From Platycnemis pennipes (lineage: Eukaryota; Arthropoda; Insecta; Odonata; Platycnemididae): 64,000 nt of DNA. Each line of letters opens with the position of its first letter. The stretch's first letter is position 1. The notes beneath the pieces are model-generated. The model saw only the letters and a program-made list of their open reading frames with translations. It made no database searches and was not told where the DNA came from. The stretch is taken from positions 131,497,544-131,561,543 of the forward strand of contig OW121852.1 of the NCBI GenBank assembly GCA_933228895.1, given 5' to 3'. The position numbers and the translations under genes are program-made. Below are positions 21,846 through 31,839 of the stretch, piece after piece.

Positions 21846-22384
21846 ATTAAAGAAAGATCAATATCGAGGGCTTCTTACCTCGCTATAAAGCTAAGCAAAT
21901 GGAACCTCAGATGTTTCCAATCAATCTTGAACGTCTTCAATCACAATCCGTCAGATTTGAGCACGTTTCTAGCTCATTAATTCCCAAGGAAGCACTGCTG
22001 TTCAAGGAGTTACTCAGTGCCAGCCTGGGTCAGAATAATAGCCATCGCGACAGCATAATATCAGCGCGGAGTGGATGACATTACTTTCAGGAACTATCGT
22101 AGTCCATAGTTAACATGTATCGAGGAACATCTGGCGTTCCTCGGTTTCCTTTGTACTGATTCAGTTGTCAGAGAATTAGTGCGGTCGCTAAATTACGAAA
22201 AGAAGGACACTCAATAAAAATTAGTATAGTGATTGAAGCATTGGTTTATATTGTGCTGTTCAGCAACGAAATTGAGGGCAGGATCGTTCGTTATCTCGTC
22301 GGATGACAACGCTCTCTCGGAATTCCCACCAAAGGGATAGGTTGTAGGATATCTCAATCCTGCCGCGTGAACGGCGGTGAAATT
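21846..22384. other. Unassigned interval
   Basis: No repeat or exon recognised upstream of the SINE pair. Confidence 0.3.
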
Positions 22385-22460
22385 CACATTAATGGCCATG
22401 AGTAAAAATTCACCTGGACCGGGAATCGAAATCTAGTACCTTGAACGTCACTAAAATTGC
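22385..22460 (-). mobile_element. tRNA-derived SINE, minus copy of an inverted pair
   Basis: Minus strand carries a B-box-like GATTTCGATTCCCGG followed by TCCAGGTGAATTTTTACTCATGGCCATTAATG. That 3' end matches the plus copy at 22470-22590, so the two SINEs lie head to head. Confidence 0.7.
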
Positions 22461-22469
22461 CCTGGGAAT

Positions 22470-22590
22470 TAAGGATCCTGGGTAGCGTAGTGGTCTGCGC
22501 AGTGACCCGGAAAGCCAAAGGTCCGTGATTCGATTCTCGGTCCAGGTGATTTTTTTCTCATGGCAATTAATGCGAAAGGGATAGGTTGGT
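22470..22590 (+). mobile_element. tRNA-derived SINE, plus copy of an inverted pair
   Basis: A box TAGCGTAGTGG, B box GGTCCGTGATTCGATTC, then TCCAGGTGATTTTTTTCTCATGGCAATTAATG. Spacing of A and B boxes is tRNA-like, but no 3' acceptor strand closes a cloverleaf, so this is a SINE head. Confidence 0.75.
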
Positions 22591-22639
22591 GAAATATTGT
22601 AAGAGATGAAATGATTCCTGTAGTGTAGTATTGTAAGAG

Positions 22640-22798
22640 ATGAGATTATGCCTGTAGCACCTCATAGTTGATAGCTCTTAGTTGCACGGTTAGCCTTGCA
22701 TGGCACTATTGGTTGCATGTCAGTAGTGCATGTTTGGTGATTTTCAGCCCCTGCCACACTCCCTCGCGGTGGCTCGCAGGGTATTGCATGGATGTAGA
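22640..22798 (+). mobile_element. LINE tail fragment (B-like)
   Basis: Contains the ATGTCAGTAGTGCATGTTTGG block, hairpin arms CCCCTGCCACACTCC and GGTGGCTCGCAGGG, and the ATGGATGTAGATGA terminus. It has no coding part. Confidence 0.75.
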
Positions 22799-22799
22799 T

Positions 22800-23430
22800 G
22801 AATCAGACCGGGAATCGTTGGAATTGTATGAAATGAAGGAGAAGCGAACAAAGAGTTTGTGGCGTGGCTCGTTGAAGGCAGGGGTGCGAGGGAGCGGTGA
22901 AGCCTGCCTCTTGAAGGGGTGCGGAAGTGGTGTTGGTGCTGTCGGCGATAGATGTGCCTCGCCTCGGGTGCTCCGAATTGGCTGGCATCCCACCAGTGAC
23001 AGTGGACGTGGAGACACCACCACGACTCCGTGGTGCGCCTGGTGCTTTGACCTCTCCTCCTTCCTGCCCAGTGGGTGCCGCACCCGTTCCAAAATCACCC
23101 GCTCCTCACCGCGCTCCCGTCATCCGGTGAGGCAACAATGCGGTGCCCCCGAGTCGCATTGTTGCCCGCGCCGCCCATTGTTGGGGCTCATCCTGCCTTC
23201 ACGCCGTGCTGAGCGCGAATCGGATACGCCGCCGAGTGGTATTGTGAAACAGTGCTACCACCTTTTCGCATGTTAGGTTCATATTCTTGTTTACATACAT
23301 GTTCCATATGTATAGAATTCATGTATGTATATACCTTCCCTGTATAATTGTACATTCCCTGAAAATTTGAAAACTCTCGATTGATTAGAAATGCGAGGAA
23401 TTTGTGGGTCAGTCATTTGTGCAGCTTCAT
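22800..23430. other. Unassigned GC-rich interval
   Basis: Several overlapping frames on both strands (up to 202 codons including the LINE tail). A Pro-rich frame at 22927-23130 (RLRGAPGALTSPPSCPVGAA) could be an exon, but no convincing acceptor-donor pair frames it. Confidence 0.3.
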
Positions 23431-23433
23431 ATA

Positions 23434-23884
23434 CAGGGTTATTCAAAAGGAAAGAACAGAAAGAAATTCAAACATTTATTTCTTCCAAAATCTAAATGAT
23501 AGGAACATAGGATGGAGATAAGTTCAACATTTGAGTCAATTGTTCAGAAATTTGAACAGTCGGGTAGAAGTTCCAGTTAAGGCCGCAGTGTCACAGTTGC
23601 TTGTCTGTAGAAAAATGGCTGCGACACCGCAGGAACAATCATTTGTGTGCTGCAATTAGCAAAATTAGAGTCCATTGTTGAAGTGCAACGTGCATTTCGC
23701 CGCCAGTTTAACAAACAACCGCCTGGTAACACATGGTAACACAGTGTAAACACATGGTGCTCATATTGAGTGCATAAAAAATTGAACTTTTCTCTGTCCA
23801 GGAATGTTGGAATTATGTTTCTATCTTTTATAGTTTGGAATAAATAAATGTTTGAAATCTTCTCCTTTTTTTTGAATAACCCTG
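23434..23884 (+). mobile_element. Mariner-type miniature element with DUF4817-like start, copy 2
   Basis: Inverted relative to 17267-17703, flanked by TA (23432-23433 and 23885-23886), with CAGGGTTATTCAAAA and TTTGAATAACCCTG ends. The plus strand begins the same MAATPQEQSF start but reaches stop codons within about 15 codons, so the helix-turn-helix is broken here and open in copy 1. Confidence 0.8.
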
Positions 23885-24179
23885 TATATTAATTAATAAT
23901 GAGCACAGACTATCATGTGGTTAAATTCGGGTATCTTTCTTCTTAAACCTTTGCAGTTAATCACAGTACATAAATTTCTTCTTTGTTAACGCTAGCCGGG
24001 TATACGAACTGTAGCAGGGTTTTAATTTTAAAAATTGTATAAATAATTTGAGGGCTCACGGGACATTTTATATTTATACATATTTTTCTCTTTATGTGGT
24101 TATTCGGTCCATATACGTGTGCACCACAGGACTTAATTTTGAAATTACGTGTAAAGTAAATGAAAGCCAAGGTATTCAT
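23885..24179. other. Unassigned AT-rich interval
   Basis: No gene or repeat recognised. A 119-codon minus frame at 23961-24320 is low-complexity and hydrophobic, and extends into the RTE fragment. Confidence 0.3.
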
Positions 24180-24800
24180 GTGAAGCAGGAGAAAAGAAGC
24201 CAAGACCAACGTTAAACTGGAGGAAAAGAACATGAAGAGGTGAAAGATTATTGTAAAGAACAGCCCAGGTGAAAGGGGAATTTTACTGAAAGAAGATTCT
24301 GCTTGCAGCTGCAAATACAATCGTGGAAGTGAGGTAATATTTCATAAGAACATACGTCTGGAGCATGCTACTATGTGGCAGCGAAACATGGACGATAACA
24401 GCAGCAGAGAAGTCAAGGCTGGAAGTATTTGAAATGTGGCGCTACCGAAGAATGCTGAAGAAGAAGAATTATGAAGATGAAATAGATCGATCGAGTGGCA
24501 AACGAAGAATTATTGAGAAGAGTGGGAGAAAAGAGAAATCTGCTGATAACTCTCAAAATATGACGGGACCAATTAATGGGCCACATCTTAAGACACGATG
24601 ACCTGGTGTTGAGAATCGTCGAGGGAAAGTGTGAACGGGAAGAATGGAAAAGGCAGGCCTCGTATGAGATGTATTTCAACAAGTAGTTAAAGATGTAAAT
24701 GAGTAGAATCATAGGAATATGAAGAAGTTGGCCGATAGAAGAATCGAGTGGAGGGCTGCGTCAAACCAATCCTAGGATTGTTGACAGATGATGATGATGT
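24180..24800 (+). mobile_element. RTE-like LINE 3' fragment, copy 1
   Basis: Matches the copies at 59500 and 63317 from the AGGAGAAAAGAAGCC segment onward. Frame open from 24365 with LLCGSETWTITAAEKSRLEVFEMWRYRRML, a hallmark C-terminal stretch of these LINEs, then breaks. It ends ATTGTTGACAGATGATGATGATGT, a short trinucleotide tail typical of RTE elements. No reverse-transcriptase core. Confidence 0.8.
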
Positions 24801-24826
24801 AATGGGATTTATGCTATACCATTACA

Positions 24827-25401
24827 CAGGGATGTGACTCGAAAAGGCACTTTAAGTTTCGTGCCTATGCCTGGGAGGCACCCGAGCTCGGAGTCCGAGC
24901 CTCGGCGTTGAAGAAGACCCAACCCTTCACCACGGGTAGTTTATAGCACCAACTGACCAGTCACACTACAGTTCATAACTTCTTAAAGTCAAAAATAAAT
25001 CACAAAGCTATGATCGTCTTTGTGTTGCGCTAGTCACGCTGATGAAAATGGTTTTTTCCATCGCAGTCATACGATAGATATTAACCAATTTACATTCTTC
25101 AGTAATTTAATGTACATTAAACTGGCTTGGTTTACTAATGCACGTAAAATGTATATCGTATGACTGTGTTTAAAAAACCATTTTCATCAACGTGAATAGT
25201 ACAACACAAAGATGAACATAATTGTGCAATTTATGTTTAACTTTAAGAAGTTATGAACTATAGTTTGTCTGGTCAGTTGGTGCTATAAACCACCCGTGGT
25301 GAAGGGTTGGGTCTCCTTCAACGCCGAGGCTCAGACTCAGAGTTCGGGTGCCTCCCAGGTACGGCACGAAACGTAAAGTGCCTTTTCGGATCACATCCCT
25401 A
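24827..25401. mobile_element. hAT-like fold-back miniature element
   Basis: Ends CAGGGATGTGA and TCACATCCCTA are inverted; the arms stay complementary for about 260 bases each, so almost the whole 575 bp can fold back on itself. The 8-base CCATTACA flanks both sides (24819-24826 and 25402-25409). An 8-bp duplication with a CAGGG/TAGGG start is the hAT pattern. No coding capacity. It sits just after an RTE-like LINE 3' end. Confidence 0.85.
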
Positions 25402-26439
25402 CCATTACATAACGTACGGGATTGCATTGTGTGGTCGTCAAAAGCGAAAATCGCTCAACGCCGCCTGTTATGTTGGCAGTTGTGGCGGGCCGAAGATTTT
25501 TTCCATTGGGGGGCGTAACGCAGACGTCTTCATCTTTTACCGGGGTGTTTGGGGTCGTAGGGCCTTCCTCGCCGGGAGGCGGACTTACCCCCTCCCCCCC
25601 CCCCCCCCCACCTCCCTTTCCTCCTCGTCCCCAATTAAGTTCCATTTTTGGCCGCAACAATGCGTGCGCACGTCCGCGATTGTCGCCGTTGCATTCCCCT
25701 CCCCCGCCTCCGGACAAGGAGAAAGCGGACTCCGCGTTTGGACTCAGTTTCCGCCTGGCATTCCGCCGTGCGCCCGTCGTTTCTCTCTCCTTCTACGACT
25801 GTTAGTCCGCAGTGCTTGGTGACCTGCTGTTGTTTCCAGAACTCTCCTCCACTTAATTCGACGCTCCACCGAGAAGACGTCAGTCGGCCGGTCAGTCTCT
25901 CCGACGTAACGATCTTTGTCTCCGTAAGTTCCTCGGCGGTCGGTCTTCAACTTTCCGAAGAGCCCCCGAACATCTGAAGGCGGTGGGGCGATTGCCGTCT
26001 TCCCAGCACGCCAAGGAGGACGGACTCGACCGCTTGTGTGCATGAGAATGTAGTCCCCCGTGAGACCGCCGTTCCACTTTCCGCTGCCTTCCGTCTTGAG
26101 GGGAAAAAAAGGACGATCGGCGGGCGTACCTAATCCTCCGTGCTGTGGATGCCGCCCTCCCTTCGCTGAGGAAGAGATGCGTCTCGTGTGTCGTAAGTGA
26201 AAGTGCGGTTAGCATGAATGAGACAGTTTGCCTCCGACGCTGGACCCAGGAGGATTAGATCGGATACCTTCCCGCCATTCCGCCGAGCATGTGGTCAGAA
26301 GAGGGCGGCGCCGCGGCGTCGGCGTCGGTGGCCAGCCTTCGTCGCGGCGGCAGCGTCCGTGTGGGCATCACCCGCTTCCGTTCCCGACGCAGCGTACGCG
26401 CCAAGAAGAGGATGACCTCAAAGGTGAAGGAATTAATCT
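25402..26439. other. CpG-dense block, possible promoter or untranslated exon
   Basis: Markedly richer in G, C and CpG than its surroundings, with a C-run near 25600. Long frames on both strands (171, 127, 109, 108, 107 and 99 codons) overlap each other, as expected from GC-rich DNA with few stops. GTAAGT motifs occur at about 25934 and 26190. It could be a CpG-rich first exon or promoter of a host gene, but no domain supports a coding call. Confidence 0.35.
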
Positions 26440-26995
26440 TCTTCCCCGTTGTATGCTATTGAGCGACTTGGCTGAGGATGAACTAAACAGTGTGCAGCGT
26501 AGAGCAGCTGGGTTCGTTATAAGGTGTTACGATAGGTTGAATAGTGTATCAGAATTAATACAAGAATTAGGGTGGGAATCATTATCAGAGCGTAGGTTAA
26601 AGTACAGATTGAATCTATTAGAGAAATTTCAATCGGATAGCTTTACTGAAGATGTTAGACACATATTAAAAACACCAGCGTATTCTGGTAGATTCGGCCA
26701 GATAAACAAGATTAGAGAGATAGATTGTCGTAATGATAGATTCAAAATGGCATTTTCCCCCGTACTATAAGAGAACAGAATAGGCAGCATAGCTAAGGGA
26801 TAGGTAGGGGAAATATTTTAGAGTAGTCTGTAGTGCATGATGCCAGTATTAACCCCTTAAATACTGTAGATACTAACAATCTAGTTACATGAGACCCTAT
26901 AGTTGCTTGTTTGCATGTCGGTAGTGCATTCTTGGTGATCTTCACCCCCTGCCACACACCTTCGCGGTAGCTTGCAGGGTATCGTGTAGATGTTG
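26440..26995 (+). mobile_element. LINE B, 5'-truncated copy with open C-terminus
   Basis: From about 26460 the plus frame encodes VQRRAAGFVIRCYDRLNSV, LGWESLSERRLKYRLNLLEK, TEDVRHILKTPAYSG and RNDRFKMAFSPVL then stop at 26770, followed by the full B 3' untranslated region and tail. The terminal domain is undamaged for about 100 codons. It is read through from the upstream CpG-rich block, giving a 180-codon chance fusion. Confidence 0.85.
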
Positions 26996-28280
26996 ATCAT
27001 ACTCTCTGAGCTACTTGATGCGGTACTAGTTTTCCACTGGCTCCCAGTAGAACCCATTGGCCATCGACCAATCTGGGCCATCACGTTACAGACGCTGTGC
27101 GATCTTCCCTTTTTTTAAATTAGTTTGGCATCATGTGGAATAACCGCCCCATAGCAAGCAATAGGCCAATGATTCTTTCTCTCTAGGACGGTTCCAATTA
27201 TACTAGATTCCGTCCTCAATATCAAGTAGCGGCCATCATATGTACTGGATTTAGGGGTTAAATGGCAGAAGGGACAGTTTTGTCTCAATATCGCTCCAAT
27301 AAAGACCTTTTTTTACCTATTAGATCTTGTGCTGCACCGGGTATCGAATGGAACGGGCTTTAGCACTTTGCTTACTCACACCTTTTCCTTGCATGTGATG
27401 GTCACCTACTTGACAGAAATATCTGTGGCGGAGATTGTTCTTTTTCCATTCTTTTTCCATCAATTGACTTCTGGATTTGGAATTCTTCCCGAATCTTTCT
27501 TCTTTGTCGTTGACGGCTGTCCTCCGTTATTTGGACGCTCCCGAGTCGTTGTGTAGGTAGTAGTTAGTCGCTCTACCCGCTTCCGTATGGCGCCCATCCT
27601 TCTGCCCTATTGGACTTCTTCCTGGGACTACGCACAAATTCAACTCGCCGACGTGAGATAATTATCATCGGAGGAAATATTTATTTTTCTCACATTTCTC
27701 TCGTGGTCCAATGCCTAATGTCCACCCTCTCGCATTCTATGCCATCTCAGACGACGCTCGTGTCCACTAGCTGACCGACTAGTAACAAGGACGTGACAAA
27801 GGATGACGTCTATGTGACTCAGGTTAAAGGACGGAAAGTCCGCCGTCCACTGTTTTCCCCCGCCAATCGAAATGCAGCAGCCAAAATGGCCGTGGTCATC
27901 CTCCTCCGACCACTCCCCCCCGCATGTCTTCAGCGAGTCGTGAAGATTTTTACCTTCTGATCGCATGCGCAGCGTACTTACTGCTGGCTCCCTTAGCCCA
28001 CTTCCTCCAGAGTGTCGTCGATTCTTAGAATCCATTCCTCGTCACACCTTACGGCTGACGCCCAACTCAATATGCATTGGTCATTGAGATTACTTTTGCT
28101 TTTACTTACTTCACTTCTCTCAAGGCCGCTTTACACTTTTTAATTTTTTGTACAATTTCTTGTACAAACGCTTGTATAAACTGAACGAAATTGTATGTTT
28201 GCATGATTGGAATTATTTATTTACTTTATTTATTTACGGCCTTTATCAACGTTTGTTTTGGAAATACACTTATTTCTCTT
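26996..28280. other. Unassigned interval
   Basis: About 1.3 kb. Short frames only (up to 106 codons minus at 27715-28035), no domain, no repeat match within the window. Confidence 0.3.
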
Positions 28281-28284
28281 TGGA

Positions 28285-28497
28285 TGACCACATGGGTGGA
28301 ATAATGAGTCAAGCTAATCGTAAACTGGGATTCATCAAAAGGGTCCTGGGTAAATGTGACGATCATGTACGAGAAATCAGCTACTTTTCCCTCGTTAGAC
28401 CTCATTTAGAAAAGGCTGCCAATGTATGGAATCCCTACGAAATCGGTCTAAATAATGAACTTGAACGTGTGCAGCGAAGATCGGCAAGATTTGTTTA
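28285..28497 (+). mobile_element. LINE A fragment, 5' part of an interrupted copy
   Basis: Encodes SQANRKLGFIKRVLGKCDDH, SYFSLVRPHLEKAANVWNP and NNELERVQRRSARFV, then is cut by a minus-strand LINE B insertion starting at about 28498. The same LINE A copy resumes at about 28875. Confidence 0.85.
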
Positions 28498-28872
28498 GGA
28501 ACATCTATCTACATCTACATCTACACGATACCCTGCAAGCCACCGCGATGGTGTGTGGCAGAGGGTGAAGATCACCGAGCATGCACTACTGACAAGCCAC
28601 TATATGGTCTCATGCAACTAGATTGTTAGTATCTATTTATTCTCTTTCTGAAAGTCTCGTGGTATCCAAGGGATACGATAGGTTTTTCGGGACTCTCGCT
28701 AACTTTTTGTAAACATTCTAATGAGGAAATCAATGAAACGCAACCTCGGTTTCGTTGCTGGGGAGATAACCGAGGTTGCGTTTCAAACGAGAATACGGGC
28801 CCAGTACGACAATCTATCTCTCTAATCTTGTTTATCTGGTCGAATCTAGCATAATACGCTGGTGTTTATGGT
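28498..28872 (-). mobile_element. LINE B 3' insertion interrupting LINE A
   Basis: Minus-strand B tail and hairpin (28503-28630) and a B coding scrap (28803-28865), separated by about 170 bp of unrelated DNA containing an 18-bp perfect hairpin. It splits LINE A at the segment after RRSARFV. Confidence 0.7.
28734..28785. repeat. Perfect 18-bp hairpin
   Basis: TGAAACGCAACCTCGGTT at 28734-28751 is exactly mirrored at 28768-28785 around a 16-base loop. It has no following T-run and no neighbouring gene, so I make no terminator or small-RNA call. Confidence 0.85.
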
Positions 28873-28874
28873 GC

Positions 28875-29205
28875 GGTAATATGTGATTATATTAGCGTAA
28901 CCAATCTATTAGATGAACTAAAAATGAGAATCATTATCAGACTATAGGTTGAAATTTAACTTGATCTCTTAACTGAATTCCAAAGCAATATTTTCGCTGA
29001 TGACGTTAAAAATACTTTGCAGCTAACCCAATTAACAATATACTTGTACTTGCTTCATTTGCTATTTTAATCTCTTATAAATTTTTAGGTTTCGTCTAGA
29101 ATATATTTACAAATCGTTTTAAAGCATGATAGTATATAACGCATGTTCGGTGTGAATTCGGCAAATGCCATAAACCTCTGTGTTGGCTTGCAAGTCAAAA
29201 GTAAT
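28875..29205 (+). mobile_element. LINE A fragment, 3' part of the interrupted copy
   Basis: Resumes at the ATTAGCGTAACC segment and runs to a degraded hairpin (GCAAATGCCATAAACC, TTGGCTTGCAAG). Coding is frameshifted. Confidence 0.75.
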
Positions 29206-29825
29206 CTGTGAGCTTAGGTTAGTGTTGACTATAAACAAGCAATATGCCATTGACTTATGCTCAACACCAGTTGTTCATTACCTACTAGAAGGCTTTTCAT
29301 CTCGGCGTGTACGGATGGCTTTCTCGTCAATCTATCTACCCTCCGTTGATGCCCTCTCCATATGCTTTGTTCTTTTAGAGTAACTACCGTTGCTTTCACT
29401 TCCCCAATTAACCTTTCTGGTGAGCGATTCTTCCCCCGAAGAATGCTCTCTCTGTCGGTACAACTCACAGTATTTACATACCTACGTATGCCCTTGTTGT
29501 TGTGAGCACATGCCCTTGTACTCTCCCACAAGAAAGTTAACTCTTCCTATTAATCGTACACTCTCTCTCTCCCTGTTAAATCTGGTCCGGTCTCGTCAGG
29601 GTCCGCGGAGATTTCTACGCCCTCTACAATCCCATAATGCACTAGTTCGCCTAATTGTAAGCGAAGGTAGCGAAAGCACGAAATCTCCCACGGCACGAAA
29701 CAAAAGATGAGTTCTGTCCTCATCGGCTTCGGAGGAAAGCTAGTTGGCCGCGTTGCGTTTTTCTCACTCGAAGTGCCGGCTTCGAGTCCCGCCTCGCCCC
29801 CCTACTGCCCTCCTCATGAACTACC
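29206..29825. other. Unassigned interval
   Basis: Two opposed frames of 100 and 106 codons, no domain. Nothing recognised. Confidence 0.3.
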
Positions 29826-30165
29826 CGACAATTTTTACCGACCTATCCCAGTGCTATGCTGCCTATTGTGTTCTCTTATGGTACGCACGAAAAATGGCAT
29901 TTTAAATCTATCGGTACGACTTTCTATCTCTCTAATCTTGTTAATCAAACCTAGATATCACGTAGGGGTTCTTAATATATATCTAACGTCACCTATAAAT
30001 AAACCATCTTCCATTTTACAGACAAGGTTTAGCCTAAATTTTTAACTTGATTTCTGTAAATAATTCCCATCCTAGTTCTTCTACTAAACTCGTAACTCTA
30101 ATACAATTGTCATGGCGGCTAAAAGCCGGAATGATAATTTTAGCAAATCTTGCGGATCCTGTTAA
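29826..30165 (-). mobile_element. LINE C 3' fragment
   Basis: Minus strand matches the C-family 3' part at 11180-11500: CCTATCCCAGTGCTATGCTG, TCTCTCTAATCTTGTTAAT and TAACTTGATTTCTG blocks. No tail; coding disrupted. Confidence 0.7.
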
Positions 30166-30179
30166 TTAATGCTCCAATA

Positions 30180-31010
30180 TACCTAAATGAGAGCGGGAAC
30201 TTTAATTTCATAGGTTTTCTGAGTAAAACGTCTACTTATTTCTTTCTGTTTAATGCTTGAGTGATGTCCAAAATTCATGCATTCAAACATGTGGATCATC
30301 CAAGTATGATTATTAAATTCTTTCGTGCGCATTACATAATCATTGCACGGAATAGGCTTATGAAAGAATAAAGTGTACAGCGCGAATGTAAAGCCTCGCC
30401 AGCGTTTTTTCATTCGAGTTGAAAGCCGTCCCCCCGCGATCTCTCCTAAATGTTCCGTCTCTCTCTTGTGGTCGGCGGCCTCTTACTCCCTGGGCAGTGC
30501 GCTGGATATCATCCTGGAAGCGCCAGAGCCAACCTGTTTCGCGGATAATTATGGCTCCCTCTGTTGGTGGACTGGCAAATCGCGCCCCGTACGTCACAGA
30601 GACGGAATCGAGAGCATGAATACCGGTGAAGGTCGCTGCCTTTCCCGAGGAAAGTTTCCAAAATGGGCGGGGGGTCTCAGGAGGGCCTGTTGGGGGGCCC
30701 CAGGAGGGACCGTGCGACCATCTGCGAGGCGGAAGCTTGTTCACCCCTCTCTTTTAAGTCTCCGCCCCAACGCGAACTGCTGGGCATCCATCCCCCACTT
30801 CTCACTAACCGGTGGCGTATTTTTTTCGAAAGTGTTTCGAACAACTGATACTGAATGCTCAATATTATTTTTCCTGCGAGTTGATCAACTTTGAGACCAC
30901 CTGAGCGTTATAAATCAACCAATCAGTCTTTACGTCTGCTCAATGGAATCAACTCAAGGAATATCACGAATGATAACGTTATGCGTAATGTCTCGGGCGG
31001 TTCCTTACTT
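30180..31010. other. Unassigned interval with CpG-rich centre
   Basis: 30400-30830 is CpG-rich and open on both strands (173 codons + from 30373, 128 codons - from 30744). The two frames mirror each other and neither shows a domain, so no gene is called. Confidence 0.3.
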
Positions 31011-31015
31011 TTCAC

Positions 31016-31115
31016 TGCAGCATTCATGTCATAAATATTGAAAAAATAACTGGACCGATCACACTTCCTTGAAGCACACACCGATCCGACTTCTGTGGAG
31101 TAGAAATACCTAGTA
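31016..31115 (-). mobile_element. Small LINE reverse-transcriptase motif B fragment
   Basis: Minus strand reads VLQGSVIGPVIFSIFMT, which fits the conserved PQGSVLGPLLF-type motif B of LINE reverse transcriptases, then a stop. It is too short to assign to a clade. Confidence 0.5.
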
Positions 31116-31126
31116 GTAATTGCAGA

Positions 31127-31659
31127 ATGGGGGCGTTTACTCGGAACCGAAATCGAAATTTTGTACACGAAATCGTTAGATGGAAACAAAAAAAGAATTT
31201 CAGTGAAAAAATTAATCTTCTCTCCACAACCATTCACTCAGAAATAAAAAATTTAAATAAGCAAAAGGTGACGCCCACCGAAAATGCTGCTGTGATAACA
31301 TTGACGCCATTTTCCTCCCGTCCTTAACTACTTTTAGGGGAAGGGAATGGAGTGGAGGGGGGTTCTAGGAAGGTCTGCTCGCACAGATGCTGTCGCAAGT
31401 TCTCCTATTGGCAGATTAAGCTGTGTCCCCCCTTTGTGATAAGGCAAAGTAGCTTCGCGGGCTCAGTTGTGATTGGAAGAAGTCGATATACGTCAGAGGT
31501 TGCACCACGCCCACTTTTCCGAAAGGGTTAAAAACATCAGTTTTCCACCGCTTATAACTGGGGAAATAATTGACGGATCAAAAAACGGAAAAATACGGGT
31601 CTTTTTATTTTGCAAGCTCGATCAGATTCAGCAATAAAAAATATGGTAAACGACCCCAT
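31127..31659 (+). mobile_element. M2 miniature element, full copy
   Basis: Left end ATGGGGGCGTTTACTCGG, right end GGTAAACGACCCCAT: inverted repeats. Body matches 6738-7291 and 42175-42702 in opposite orientation. Contains the TTGACGCCATTTTCC and ACGCCCACTTTTCCGAAAGG blocks common to the family. Confidence 0.85.
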
Positions 31660-31711
31660 TGTGGTGCTCCAACGGCTTATCTTATATCACACCTTCTAAG
31701 TGTACTTTATC

Positions 31712-31835
31712 TTAAGATTTACACGACACCCATGGCCTGGGCGGGAGTCGAATCCGCGATCTTTGGGTTAGTGGGTCGGCGTGCGTCCGACCCGTCTCCT
31801 GCGGCCGCTGACTTTAGCTGAGCTGTAACCTTCCG
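31712..31835 (-). mobile_element. tRNA-derived SINE, family S2, copy 1
   Basis: Minus strand: A-box region CAGCTCAGCTAAAG, B box GGATTCGACTCCC, then GGCCATGGGTGTCGTGTAAATC. The 3' module GGCATG-x-TGTCGT is shared with 34341-34450. Ends in an AT-rich tail. Confidence 0.75.
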
Positions 31836-31839
31836 TTTG

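Noticed and set aside
22668..23276. 202-codon plus-strand frame as a gene
   Set aside because: It starts inside a LINE tail and runs through GC-rich DNA with an opposed 130-codon frame. No domain.
25307..25822. 171-codon plus-strand frame
   Set aside because: It begins inside the hAT-like fold-back element and crosses a C-run; low-complexity translation.
26228..26770. 180-codon plus-strand frame as a gene
   Set aside because: The first half is CpG-rich DNA without a domain; the second half is the LINE B C-terminus. The fusion is a chance read-through.
30373..30894. 173-codon plus-strand frame
   Set aside because: Opposed by a 128-codon minus frame over the same GC-rich DNA; no motif to choose between them.
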